Origin: CAYLJO01 sp964383905
GTDB taxonomy: Bacteria; Acidobacteriota; Blastocatellia; Pyrinomonadales; Pyrinomonadaceae
DNA: 22,090 nucleotides
Assembly: GCA_964383905.1 (NCBI GenBank)
Contig: CAYLJO010000101.1
Span: 1 to 22,090, forward strand
Direction: 5' to 3'
The notes below the pieces were generated by a model that was not told the DNA's origin, did not search any database, and worked only from the letters and a program-made list of their open reading frames with translations. A program made the translations under genes and the position numbers. How positions within the stretch are numbered: position 1 is the first letter of the stretch; the number at the start of each line of letters is the position of its first letter. Below are positions 1-7,773 of the stretch, in pieces.

Positions 1-90
1 TTTCTTACTTGGCATATCTCTCTGGTACTTAGCTCACAACCCGAAAGAATCTAACTTTAAATTGAACCGCGACTTAGAGCCCTAACTGGC

Positions 91-112
91 TAGGACTCTA
101 GGTCGAGTCCTA
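91..112. repeat. 8-bp inverted repeat
   Basis: TAGGACTC (91-98) and GAGTCCTA (105-112) are exact reverse complements separated by TAGGTC. It could be an operator, or a hairpin at the end of a transcript from outside the window. There is no T-run after it, so it is not a canonical terminator. Confidence 0.5.
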
Positions 113-365
113 ATTCTGCCACATCCGAACCTCACCTGTCTCATCTCCGGACACTCCCGGTCGGCCAGATCCTCCACCATTGTTCCCCTTGATGCCACTG
201 AACAGTTCGGCCTTCGGATCACACTTATTGGTAGAAAGAGACCTTTCATCATAGATAGTTCCTTCCAGAAGCGTTCGGCACAGTATTTATTAAAGCCTTT
301 GCTCAATCGGTTCTTTTATTTAAGAAATTTAAGATACGTTCGCCCTATTTGGGCTGTACCCCTTT

Positions 366-395
366 ATTGACAGAAGGGAGTCATCATGGTATTTG
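366..395 (+). promoter_or_regulatory. Predicted sigma-70-type promoter of gntR
   Basis: A consensus -35 box TTGACA (367-372) is followed after 17 bases by TATTTG (390-395). That weak -10 is preceded by TGG, so it has the TGn extended -10 element. Transcription would start near 402. The same ATTGACAGAA string and TGGTAT element recur at 3277-3302 with nearly the same spacing. Confidence 0.55.
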
Positions 396-405
396 TCAGA
401 GCAGG

Positions 406-423
406 TGGTATAGTCCGCTAGCC
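406..423 (+). promoter_or_regulatory. Putative GntR (NagR/DasR-like) operator, site 1
   Basis: TGGTATAGTCCG (406-417) matches 9 of 12 positions of the known NagR/DasR-type site TGGTCTAGACCA and keeps the GG-TA-CC dyad core. The 18 bases 406-423 match site 2 (3320-3337) at 13 positions. It lies just after the predicted transcription start and 21 bases before the regulator's start codon, which suggests autoregulation by roadblock. A second dyad (TTGTCAG 393-399, CTGACAA 423-429) encloses it almost symmetrically. Confidence 0.5.
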
Positions 424-438
424 TGACAAGCTATTACA

Positions 439-1179
439 ATGAAAAAGTCGCTCGACCGCCACAGCTTTGTTCCACTCTACGCCCAAATTCACCAGAGTCT
501 GCGCCAGATGATCAGCTCTGGTGAGATTTCCCCCGGTGCTCCCGTGCCGTCTGAGCGCGAGCTAACCGAGCAATACGGTGTCAGTCGCATGACTGCGCGA
601 CAAGCCCTACGTGCGCTGCGTCAAGATGGATTGGTGTACCGTGAGCGTGGTCTCGGAACGTTTGTCTCAGGGCGGAAAGTGGATGTCCACACGCGCAACC
701 TCGTGGGCTTCACGGAAGACATGCGGCGACGTGGTCTAAAGCCTTCCACCAAAGTGATCCTCATGAAGCGCGAGCCGGCGTCGCAAAGCACGGCTGGTGA
801 GCTTGGCATTAATCCTGGCGACGAAGTTTTTCATCTAGAGCGACTCAGACTTGCCGACGGCGCGCCCATGGCTTACGAGATCAATTTCATCTCAGCCGAG
901 CTATACCCTGAACTGGACCAGCGCGACCTAGAAAAAGAATCTCTGTACAGCATTCTGGAAGACTACGGCGTGAGAATGCAGCGCGCCGACGAGGTGCTGG
1001 AAGCGGCACGAGCGCCCCGGCACATAGCTCGTCACCTGTCTATCAAACCGAGTGCGCCGGTGCTCATCGTACATCGCGTGGTCAATTCTGATACTAACAA
1101 GGCCATCGAATCTGTAAAGACCATTTACCGTGCTGACCGTTACCGTGCAACGTTTCATCTGACGAAAAACGAGCTGTAA
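439..1179 (+). CDS. GntR family regulator with UTRA domain (NagR/DasR-like)
   Basis: A 246-residue transcription factor of the HutC subfamily. Residues about 10-75 are the GntR winged helix-turn-helix (PSERELTEQYGVSRMTARQA, then the wing RERGLGTFVS). Residues about 90-240 are a UTRA effector domain, which in NagR and DasR binds phosphorylated amino sugars. The length is typical and there is no membrane segment. The ATG at 439 gives the full HTH with the usual short N-terminal tail; no clear Shine-Dalgarno sequence precedes it. Given the downstream NagZ, GlcNAc kinase and NanE genes, I infer that it senses GlcNAc-6-phosphate or a related ligand and controls the locus through the sites at 406 and 3320. 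Family assignment is firm; the ligand is inferred from context. Confidence 0.93.
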   Translation: MKKSLDRHSFVPLYAQIHQSLRQMISSGEISPGAPVPSERELTEQYGVSRMTARQALRALRQDGLVYRERGLGTFVSGRKVDVHTRNLVGFTEDMRRRGLKPSTKVILMKREPASQSTAGELGINPGDEVFHLERLRLADGAPMAYEINFISAELYPELDQRDLEKESLYSILEDYGVRMQRADEVLEAARAPRHIARHLSIKPSAPVLIVHRVVNSDTNKAIESVKTIYRADRYRATFHLTKNEL

Positions 1180-1180
1180 T

Positions 1181-1408
1181 TCGAAACCAATAAACTTTGA
1201 GCGCCGGACACGCATCTATTCGGCACTTTTCATCGGCCACTTCTATAATTCCAAAACACAGACGCTCGACGGGCGCTATCTCGCGCTCCGGCGCAAATAC
1301 GAGTTCGATGGCGTCGGACTTTTCGCCGCGCAGCCATTAACAGAAGACCCCGTCCAGAAATTGGCCCATGGCGCATTCGAGGCTCAACCGGAAGGGACAT
1401 CACGATGA
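1181..1408 (+). pseudogene. Possible 3' remnant of a lost gene
   Basis: A start-less open frame in phase 2 runs from the end of gntR to a TGA at 1406-1408. It encodes a protein-like stretch (for example GRYLALRRKYEFDGVGLF at about 1278-1331) with the codon style of its neighbours. Its stop overlaps the next start codon in an ATGA arrangement, as in translationally coupled operons. This suggests the C-terminal end of a gene that once sat directly upstream of the DUF4127 gene and lost its 5' part. I do not recognise the family. It could also be a chance open frame. Confidence 0.35.
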
Positions 1409-3114
1409 TCATGAGACGCATACTGACAGCTTTCATTTATGACTTGCTTTTATTGCCGCCAATTGCGCTGACAGCGGGTCCGTCGGAGAAATGGCGGCCT
1501 GCTGGTCCGGGGCATAGCGCGCGGGTGCTGCTTATCCCGCTCGATGATCGTCCTCCATGTCTTCAGTTCCCGGAAATGATCGGCCTGATCGGCGACACAG
1601 AGGTTGTTGCTCCGCCGCGCGAGTTTTTGGGGCGTTTCTTGGTGCCAGGTCAGCCTGAAAAGATCGCCGGGTGGCTGCGCACGCAGAACCTGGGCTCATT
1701 CGATGCCGCCATTATCTCTGTAGATATGTTGGCTTATGGCGGGCTGGTCAATTCGCGCGTTCATCGCACGGCGCTCCCGGATGCGCTCAAGCGTCTGGAG
1801 GTTGTGCGCTGGATTCATCGCGCCGCGCCGCAGCTGCCGATCTATGGCTCCAGCGTCATCATGCGCCTGGCACCAACCGCCGACGGGCGCAATGAGGCTT
1901 ATCGCGAGAAGCTTGCCCGATGGGCTGAGATTTCACCGGGAGCAGCGAGGGATAGTGCGTTGCGAGAAGAGATCGCGCGGCTTGAGAAAGAGGTTCCGCC
2001 TGCCGCTTTGGAAGATTATAAGAAAGCGCGCGGACGAAACTTCGAAACCAACCGTGCCGGCATCGAGTTGGTGCGCAGCGGCGTGTTCGATTACCTGATC
2101 CTGTCGCAGGATGATGCCAAGCCGCGCGGCGTCCACGTCGCTGACCGTGAACGGCTCATCGGCGAGATAAAGCGGCTCAGACTGAGTGAGAAGATAGCGG
2201 TCCAACCCGGAGCGGACGAAGTTTCAATGCTACTGCTCGCGCGTGCGCTCAACAAACGATTCAACTATTCACCGCGAATCGCCCCGATCTATTCTTCAGA
2301 GACTATCCGCAACAGAGTTACCCCTTTTGAAGATCGGCCACTGCATCGCACCGTTGACTTACACATCGCAGCTACGGGCAGCCGTGAAGCTGAGAGCACA
2401 GAAGATGCAGACATTATCTTCTATGTTTACGGATCGCGTGCCGAATCTGGTGTTGCTGCGAAGTTCGCCGCCCAGGTCATCGGCGCTCTCGAACAGGGCC
2501 GTCGTGTGATCGTTGCTGACATAGATTGCAAAGGCGACGTGCAGGGGGCTGATCCGAAGTTCACGGAAGAACTGCGCCGGCGCAAAGTCTTTCCGCGCCT
2601 GGCCGGTTACGCTGCGTGGAACACGGCGGGTAATACCATCGGCACGGCGCTGCCACATGGGATTATCTACTCGCGGCTGCACGAAAGTCTGCTGAAGAAT
2701 CCGCCCGCGCGCCATGAGCGCATCTGTAATGCACAAATGAAATTTCTGCTTCACCGTTTGATAGATGATTACTCTTATCACTCGCTGGTGCGGCCTGAAG
2801 CCATCAAGTTTGCGCTGGCGAGGGGGATCAATCCGAACGGGTTGACCGGTGAAGGACTGACGCTCGTGGAGAATTTCATACGCGAGCACATGCGCCCGCA
2901 TATCATCGATCTTTGGAAAGACTTCGTGAATATGCCACTCGTTGGCGGGCAGGGAGGAGCAAAAACAGGGGGGGGGTGTTGGTCAGCATTTCTGATTTTC
3001 GCATGTACCTGCCATGGGGCAGGACATTCGAGGCCGAAGTCGATTTCAACCTCAAGACATCTCGCGCCGTCTACGGGAGAACATTTGGCAGACAGGGGCA
3101 TAACAACGGAGTAA
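1405..3114 (+). CDS. DUF4127 family protein, frameshifted near its 3' end
   Basis: A 569-residue frame. The N-terminus (about residues 1-25) is a signal peptide. The body has DUF4127 hallmarks: VLLIPLDDRPP near residue 46, a PGQPEKIAGWL segment, SVDMLAYGGLVNSR near 105, SQDDA near 235 and GADEVSMLLLAR near 270. The start has a good Shine-Dalgarno (GGAAGGG, 8 bases upstream). Alignment with the paralogue at 10397 holds to about residue 520, then ends at a run of nine G (2968-2976). Beyond it the family C-terminus (LPW-RTFE, then D-(F/Y)-(N/D)-L) continues only in reading frame 3. As read, the last 45 or so residues are out of frame. The family has no established biochemical role that I know of; an extracytoplasmic role in glycan use is inferred from the signal peptide and neighbours. 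Confidence 0.85.
   Translation: MIMRRILTAFIYDLLLLPPIALTAGPSEKWRPAGPGHSARVLLIPLDDRPPCLQFPEMIGLIGDTEVVAPPREFLGRFLVPGQPEKIAGWLRTQNLGSFDAAIISVDMLAYGGLVNSRVHRTALPDALKRLEVVRWIHRAAPQLPIYGSSVIMRLAPTADGRNEAYREKLARWAEISPGAARDSALREEIARLEKEVPPAALEDYKKARGRNFETNRAGIELVRSGVFDYLILSQDDAKPRGVHVADRERLIGEIKRLRLSEKIAVQPGADEVSMLLLARALNKRFNYSPRIAPIYSSETIRNRVTPFEDRPLHRTVDLHIAATGSREAESTEDADIIFYVYGSRAESGVAAKFAAQVIGALEQGRRVIVADIDCKGDVQGADPKFTEELRRRKVFPRLAGYAAWNTAGNTIGTALPHGIIYSRLHESLLKNPPARHERICNAQMKFLLHRLIDDYSYHSLVRPEAIKFALARGINPNGLTGEGLTLVENFIREHMRPHIIDLWKDFVNMPLVGGQGGAKTGGGCWSAFLIFACTCHGAGHSRPKSISTSRHLAPSTGEHLADRGITTE
2968..2976 (+). repeat. Nine-G homopolymer at the frameshift point
   Basis: Nine consecutive G, in the zero frame, lie exactly where homology between the two DUF4127 proteins moves from frame 1 to frame 3. 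One more G would restore a continuous protein. It may be an assembly or sequencing error, a true mutation, or a slippage (phase-variable) tract. Confidence 0.8.
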
Positions 3115-3281
3115 CCATCAGGAACAGCTGCATCACGTTGCACAGAGCAGTTCTGTATTTTGCCGGCCCAGTTCCACAGGGTCCGGCCCCGAGCCACAAC
3201 CGCCGTTATCTGCCTTCCTCAGACCGTATCGTTTTCATCAGACTACACCGCCGAATTTCGCAAGAGGCGCACGAGTATTGA
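2977..3281 (+). pseudogene. Out-of-frame C-terminal part of the first DUF4127 gene
   Basis: Reading frame 3 after the G tract encodes MYLPWGRTFEAEVDFNLK, matching the paralogue's RLPWVRTFEVRVDYDLK near its C-terminus. This stretch is therefore the displaced end of the gene at 1405. The frame then runs about 75 residues further to a stop at 3279-3281, whereas the paralogue stops about 13 residues after the match. The tail looks unrelated to the family, so the original stop may also be lost. Confidence 0.65.
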
Positions 3282-3305
3282 CAGAACACATGATTTTGGT
3301 ATAAA
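3277..3305 (+). promoter_or_regulatory. Strong predicted sigma-70 promoter
   Basis: TTGACA (3278-3283), 16-base spacer, TATAAA (3300-3305), with a TGG extended -10 element directly upstream. The ATTGACAGAA string is identical to the one at the gntR promoter. Transcription would start near 3312 and run towards the TonB receptor. It is the best promoter match I noticed in the window. Confidence 0.65.
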
Positions 3306-3319
3306 TGATAGCTCGCTAG

Positions 3320-3339
3320 TGGGCTAGTCCATCAGCCCA
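3320..3339 (+). promoter_or_regulatory. Putative GntR (NagR/DasR-like) operator, site 2
   Basis: TGGGCTAGTCCA (3320-3331) matches 10 of 12 positions of the known TGGTCTAGACCA site, with the GG-CTAG-CC dyad intact. It sits about 8 bases after the predicted transcription start, as site 1 does. A second short dyad, TGGGCT (3320-3325) and AGCCCA (3334-3339), is nested with it and could also form an RNA hairpin. Confidence 0.5.
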
Positions 3340-3847
3340 GCCAGTTATTGACCCTCTCTTTCAACCGCTCGGGCGGGCATCGCTTATTCGTCAACGTATG
3401 TTATGTGCCATGCCGGTCGCATATCTCGCGCAAACTGGCACATTTCTACCGGACTGTCTCAAGCGACCGTCCATTCACATGGCCGCCGGTGGCCGGGAGT
3501 GAGGCACATTAGATGCGACCGTCTTCATCAATGAGTTTCCGGAACCGGCAGGTAGTGCTCCGTGCGCTTGCCTTTGCGTCTGCTAACATGCCCACGCCGA
3601 AAGCGCTGAAGCGCCCCGCCTTAACTGCTATTCAGGTCATATCCCGACCGAAAAAGGTGGAAGTGAGTGGCAAGAGGTATGCGTTTTGATGGGACGTGCG
3701 CGTGGTGCCGGCTGATCCCGCGTTCTGGAGATGATTGTTTCGCCGGGCAGTATTTCATTGACGATAGATGGGAGACCACAGGCGTTTTTGTTGCAAATCG
3801 GCAAGGGCCGCGCGATGTCGCTCAATCAGTAAAGTGAGCAGTTGATG

Positions 3848-3874
3848 ATTGACTCATTAGATCAATGAGTCAAT
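3848..3874. repeat. Perfect 11-bp-arm inverted repeat upstream of the TonB receptor
   Basis: ATTGACTCATT (3848-3858) and its exact reverse complement (3864-3874) flank the spacer AGATC. The repeat ends 53 bases before the receptor start codon. It includes a TTGACT that could act as a -35 box, with AATAAA at 3872-3877 as a poor -10. It is either an operator for a dimeric regulator or a hairpin in a long leader; no T-run follows, so it is not an intrinsic terminator. Confidence 0.65.
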
Positions 3875-3927
3875 AAACTAATGACCAAATCCGCAACCGA
3901 TGCAATGAATATATAAGGAGACCGGCA

Positions 3928-6900
3928 ATGAAACGTTGTCACTTCGCACCCCCGCGCCTTGCTTCAATACTGCTGTGTCTGGCTCTCTTGCCAGCCATGG
4001 CATTGGCGCAGACTATTACGGCGACGATCACCGGCACAGTGACGGACCCAAATAGGGCACTACTGGCGGGCGCGGCCATCACTGCAACATCAAATTCAAC
4101 AGGACTATCCAAGACCACTACCACAGACAATGCCGGGCGCTACACCATCCCCTTCTTGCAGCCGGACGTATACGTGATCACGGTTGAGAATGCCGGGTTC
4201 GCTAAAGCGACACGCTCGGGTGTGAAACTGGAGGTGGCGCAGACTGCCACGCTCGACTTCACCCTCACTGTCGGCGAGGCGCAGGCGAGCGTCGAAGTCA
4301 CAGGTGCAACGACACCTCTCCTGGTCACCGAAAATTCGGGCCTCGAAACGACAATCGAGAACAAACTCGTCGAGGATCTGCCATCGGCCGAACGCAGCAC
4401 GTTGTCCTTCGTCAACCTGATCCCGGGAACGATTGATACCGGGTTTGCTCTGGCAGCAGGTGCGAATCTGAACGTCAACGGCAATGCGCAAGGGCCTATT
4501 GGCACGCCGGGCAATCGTAATTTCTTCGATTCGTCATTTTCAGTCAACGGCGGGCGGTCTTCGACCAACGACATTCTGCTCGATGGAGTGTCGAACACGG
4601 TCGGTGATTTCAACGGTGTCGCCGTCTCGCCGCCGCAAGATTCCGTGCAGGAATTCAAGGTCTTGTCGGGAGCGTACGCGGCGGAGTTCGGGCGCTCCGG
4701 CGGCGGCATTGTCAACTTCGTCACCAAAGCTGGCGGCAAAAAATTTCATGGCGCGCTGTATGAATATTTTCAGAACGGTGGCCTGAACGCGAACGGCTGG
4801 CAGCGCAATCGGCGCGGATCCCTGGCCAACGGTAGCCCGGCGCTACCGCGCATCCCGATCAAGCGCAACCAGTTCGGCGGGGCCGTTGGCGGACCCATTT
4901 ACCTGCCGCGCTTCGGCGAAGGCGGTCCGGCCTTCCCCAAGAGCAAAAACACCTTCTTCTTCTTCAACTACGAAGGGCGGCGCGAAGATAACCCATTCTC
5001 GAAAGACCTGACGGTTCCGACACAGAAGATGCGGCTCGGCGACCTATCGGAGTTATTGGGCGGGCCTCGTTCCGGACTGACCAACCCTGATGGCAGTCCC
5101 GCTCTCTTCGGCCAGATTTACAGTCCGTACGGTGCGCTGGTGGGCGGCAAGCGCCAGCCCATTCCGGGTAACCGGCTGGACCTTCTTCCGGTGTGCGGGC
5201 CTGGCCCACGCACATCGGCATGCCTTGACCCAGTGGCTCTCAACGTTATCTCTCTCCTGCCGTTACCGAATCAACCCGGTCTGGTCAATAACTTCGTCTT
5301 CTCCAGCACAGCGCGTTTTATGCGCGACATCGTCGCGGCGCGCATCGACCACACGGTCTCGCAAAGACAGAGCTTCTTTGGTCGGTTCAGCTATGAAAAG
5401 AGATTTCAAGCCGAACCCAACTTCTTCGGCAATCCGGCGGCGAACGTGCGACAGGTGCGCGATCACTTCGGCAACTTCACCTTCAACCACGTCTTCAGCT
5501 TCACAAATTCGATCATCAATAATGTGCGATACGGCTATACTCGCGTGCGCGCGCATCAAATTCCGAGCAGCGAGGGGTTCGACCCAACCACGTTGGGTCT
5601 CCCAGCTTATCTGCATCAAACGGCGGCGGTCCTGAAGTTCCCTGATTTCAATTTCGACACGGCTGGCGGTCAGGGACAGGGCATTCCGGGAGAGATTACC
5701 AACGGTCAAATTGGCGGCGCAGGCAACAACCAACCCCGCGATACACACACGGTCGCCGATGCTGTGACGATCTTGAGGGGCAGCCACACTTTAAAGACGG
5801 GCGGAGAGTACCGGCTCTATCGCTTCTTCGCTTTCCAATTCTTCTTTCCGACCGGTTCCTTCACCTTCGATCGTAACTTCACGCGCGGCCCTGTGCCGAC
5901 GACTTCTCCGGCGAACCCTGCCGAAACCGGATCTTCACTGGCCTCGCTCCTGCTTGGCCTGCCGGCCAGCGGCGTAAAAGAGACGATCACCCCGATCACC
6001 CTCTATCATCATTACGCCGCGGGATTCATCCAGGATGATTGGAAGGTGAGGCGTGGCCTGACCTTGAATCTGGGCCTGCGCTGGGACATTGAAACCGCCA
6101 CGGCGGAAGCGCACGGGCTGATCACCAATTTTGACCTCAATGCGACGTCGCCCTTGAGTGGTCGCGTTGGCCCGCCAACAGATCCGATCATCCGGGCGCT
6201 CCGGCCCAACTTTACGGGCGTTCGTGGGCTACTCAACTTCCCGGGAGGTGCGCAGACTAGAGCGAATAGAAAACGGTTCGCGCCGCGCGCCGGGTTCGCT
6301 TATCGAGTCAATGATAAAACCACGGTTCGCGGCGGTTACGGTTTATTCTACGTGCCTTTGGCACTACAGGAGACAACGGCGCAGGGGAACAACTTCACCA
6401 CAGCGCTGTTGCAATCTCCAAGTACGGGCCAGATCGTCCAGCCGGGCGGATCAGGAACTCCATCCGCCTTTTTATCGAACCCATTCCCGAACGGCTTGCC
6501 GACGCCTCCGGGCAGCAGCCTCGGCGCCAGTACGCTGATCGGACAGGATATCTTTGCGGTCGAGCCGAAGCGCGGGACGGCTTACGATCAGCAGTGGAAT
6601 TTTGTCATTCAGCGCCAACTGGCGCGCAACCTCGTCCTCGATCTTGGATATGTCGGCAGCCACGGAGTGCGATTGCCCATTCAACAAGCCAATCTGAACC
6701 AGTTGCCGCCGGAGTTTCTCGCCTACGCCCGCGCCAATTTTGCGAGCGCTAGAGATATCAACGGAAACCCGGCGACGAGCGTGGCGCAATTCTTCACGCA
6801 GCAGGTCGCCAATCCGTTCTTCGGCGTCATCACCAATCCGAACTCCGCACTGCGCAACCCGACCGTGCAGCGGCTGCAACTGCTCAAACCGTTCCCGCAA

Positions 6901-7704
6901 TACAACAGCGTCACGCTGTTTCGTCCACACTGGGGCGCGAGCAAGTACCACGCGCTGCAGGTCAATCTGAATAAGCGTTTCAGCAATGGATTGTCGGCGA
7001 CGGCCAATTACACGTGGTCCAAACTGCTCGACACGGGCGGCGTCGGCAACGGCGCGGCGTTTCTTGATGCAACGTCGATCGAGAACATCTACAACTTCAG
7101 CGGCGAGTATACGCTCTCCACCCTCGACGTACCTCACCGGTTTGTGGCGAGCTATAGTTACGAACTGCCGTTCGGTCGCGGTAAGCGCTTGGGCAAGAAC
7201 TGGAACGGGTTTACGAACGCGCTGCTCGGGGGCTGGCAGACCAGCGGCACCTGGACGTGGCAATCAGGCACGCCGTTTACGATCATCGCCAGCGGTTTCT
7301 CTGTCTCCACGGGCAACGCCCAGCGCCGGCCCGACCGCGTGCCGGGATCGGATGCCGGCTTCTCGCTCAGCCAGGCCCGCCAAAACGTGCGCAACGGCGG
7401 CGTGTGGTTCAACACCAGCGCGTTTACATCACTACCGGACTTCCAATTGGGCAACGCCGCTCGCACCTACAGTGACGTACGGCGCGATCCCTACCGGAAC
7501 GTGAACCTGTCGGTGCTAAAGAACTGGTTCTGGGCCGACGGCAACCAGAAGTTGCAGTTACGCGGAGAGTTCATTAATGCCTTTAACAGCGTGGTCTTCG
7601 GAACTCCGGGCGTCAACGTCAACGACCCAGCCAACTTTGGCCGAATCACGACGCAAGGCAACACCCCTCGCGTCATCCAGTTTGTGTTGCGCTATACTTT
7701 CTAA
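3928..7704 (+). CDS. TonB-dependent receptor with N-terminal carboxypeptidase regulatory-like domain
   Basis: A 1258-residue outer-membrane protein. Residues 1-27 are a signal peptide ending AMA-LAQ. Residues about 31-115 form a CarboxypepD_reg-like beta-sandwich (GTVTDPNRALLAGAAITATS, GRYTIPFL, YVITVENAGF). A plug domain follows, with NDILLDGV near 214 and AAEFGRSGGGIVNFVTKAGG near 251-270. The rest is a large beta-barrel ending in phenylalanine (RYTF), the outer-membrane assembly signal. The Shine-Dalgarno AAGGAG lies 7 bases before the ATG. Such Oar/SusC-like receptors take up glycans, peptides or siderophores; position in this locus suggests amino-sugar oligomers or muropeptides (inference). 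It is the first gene of the long co-directional run. Confidence 0.93.
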   Translation: MKRCHFAPPRLASILLCLALLPAMALAQTITATITGTVTDPNRALLAGAAITATSNSTGLSKTTTTDNAGRYTIPFLQPDVYVITVENAGFAKATRSGVKLEVAQTATLDFTLTVGEAQASVEVTGATTPLLVTENSGLETTIENKLVEDLPSAERSTLSFVNLIPGTIDTGFALAAGANLNVNGNAQGPIGTPGNRNFFDSSFSVNGGRSSTNDILLDGVSNTVGDFNGVAVSPPQDSVQEFKVLSGAYAAEFGRSGGGIVNFVTKAGGKKFHGALYEYFQNGGLNANGWQRNRRGSLANGSPALPRIPIKRNQFGGAVGGPIYLPRFGEGGPAFPKSKNTFFFFNYEGRREDNPFSKDLTVPTQKMRLGDLSELLGGPRSGLTNPDGSPALFGQIYSPYGALVGGKRQPIPGNRLDLLPVCGPGPRTSACLDPVALNVISLLPLPNQPGLVNNFVFSSTARFMRDIVAARIDHTVSQRQSFFGRFSYEKRFQAEPNFFGNPAANVRQVRDHFGNFTFNHVFSFTNSIINNVRYGYTRVRAHQIPSSEGFDPTTLGLPAYLHQTAAVLKFPDFNFDTAGGQGQGIPGEITNGQIGGAGNNQPRDTHTVADAVTILRGSHTLKTGGEYRLYRFFAFQFFFPTGSFTFDRNFTRGPVPTTSPANPAETGSSLASLLLGLPASGVKETITPITLYHHYAAGFIQDDWKVRRGLTLNLGLRWDIETATAEAHGLITNFDLNATSPLSGRVGPPTDPIIRALRPNFTGVRGLLNFPGGAQTRANRKRFAPRAGFAYRVNDKTTVRGGYGLFYVPLALQETTAQGNNFTTALLQSPSTGQIVQPGGSGTPSAFLSNPFPNGLPTPPGSSLGASTLIGQDIFAVEPKRGTAYDQQWNFVIQRQLARNLVLDLGYVGSHGVRLPIQQANLNQLPPEFLAYARANFASARDINGNPATSVAQFFTQQVANPFFGVITNPNSALRNPTVQRLQLLKPFPQYNSVTLFRPHWGASKYHALQVNLNKRFSNGLSATANYTWSKLLDTGGVGNGAAFLDATSIENIYNFSGEYTLSTLDVPHRFVASYSYELPFGRGKRLGKNWNGFTNALLGGWQTSGTWTWQSGTPFTIIASGFSVSTGNAQRRPDRVPGSDAGFSLSQARQNVRNGGVWFNTSAFTSLPDFQLGNAARTYSDVRRDPYRNVNLSVLKNWFWADGNQKLQLRGEFINAFNSVVFGTPGVNVNDPANFGRITTQGNTPRVIQFVLRYTF

Positions 7705-7773
7705 AACAGGAGGCGAGAGTTGGGAGTCCGAAGTCTGGGGTAAAAACTGGCTCCTTTCCGCTGACTCCAGAAT

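Larger units (their letters stand above)
1..438. other. Non-coding upstream region
   Basis: I see no convincing gene here. The stretch is visibly more AT-rich than the coding part of the window. It holds an 8-bp perfect inverted repeat (TAGGACTC at 91-98, GAGTCCTA at 105-112, six-base loop) of unknown role, and the promoter and operator of the GntR gene near its right end. The one minus-strand open frame (82-306) has arginine-rich, protein-unlike composition and no ribosome binding site, so it is not called. Confidence 0.6.
3282..3927. other. Non-coding region upstream of the TonB receptor
   Basis: A 646-bp stretch with no supported gene. It contains the second promoter/operator module at its left end, the perfect inverted repeat at 3848-3874, and the receptor's Shine-Dalgarno at 3915-3920. 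Small open frames exist (34 codons from 3398; 52 codons from 3679; a start-less frame about 3716-3832), but none has a convincing start signal. If the 3278 promoter drives the receptor, the 5' leader is about 615 nt, unusually long. Confidence 0.6.

Noticed and set aside
98..121. A tRNA 3'-end lookalike (CTAGG, TCGAGT, CCTAA, TTCTGCCA)
   Set aside because: The T-loop is one base short, and no matching 5' acceptor strand (GGCAGAA) or anticodon arm lies upstream. A tRNA-end attachment site was considered, but I noticed no second copy in the window.
734..745. TGGTCTAAAGCC, a 9-of-12 match to the NagR/DasR site
   Set aside because: It lies inside the gntR coding sequence, the right half is broken and no promoter is near. 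It shows that such a score can arise by chance.
3398..3502. A 34-codon ORF in the receptor leader as a possible leader peptide
   Set aside because: There is no Shine-Dalgarno sequence and no regulatory codon run or terminator-like structure linked to it.
3637..3825. A 62-residue minus-strand ORF and a 52-residue plus-strand ORF (3679-3837)
   Set aside because: Several frames are open here at once, composition is not protein-like and neither has a properly spaced ribosome binding site.
6472..7263. A 263-residue minus-strand ORF opposite the TonB receptor
   Set aside because: It is an arginine-rich shadow of the receptor gene, arising from high GC at third codon positions.
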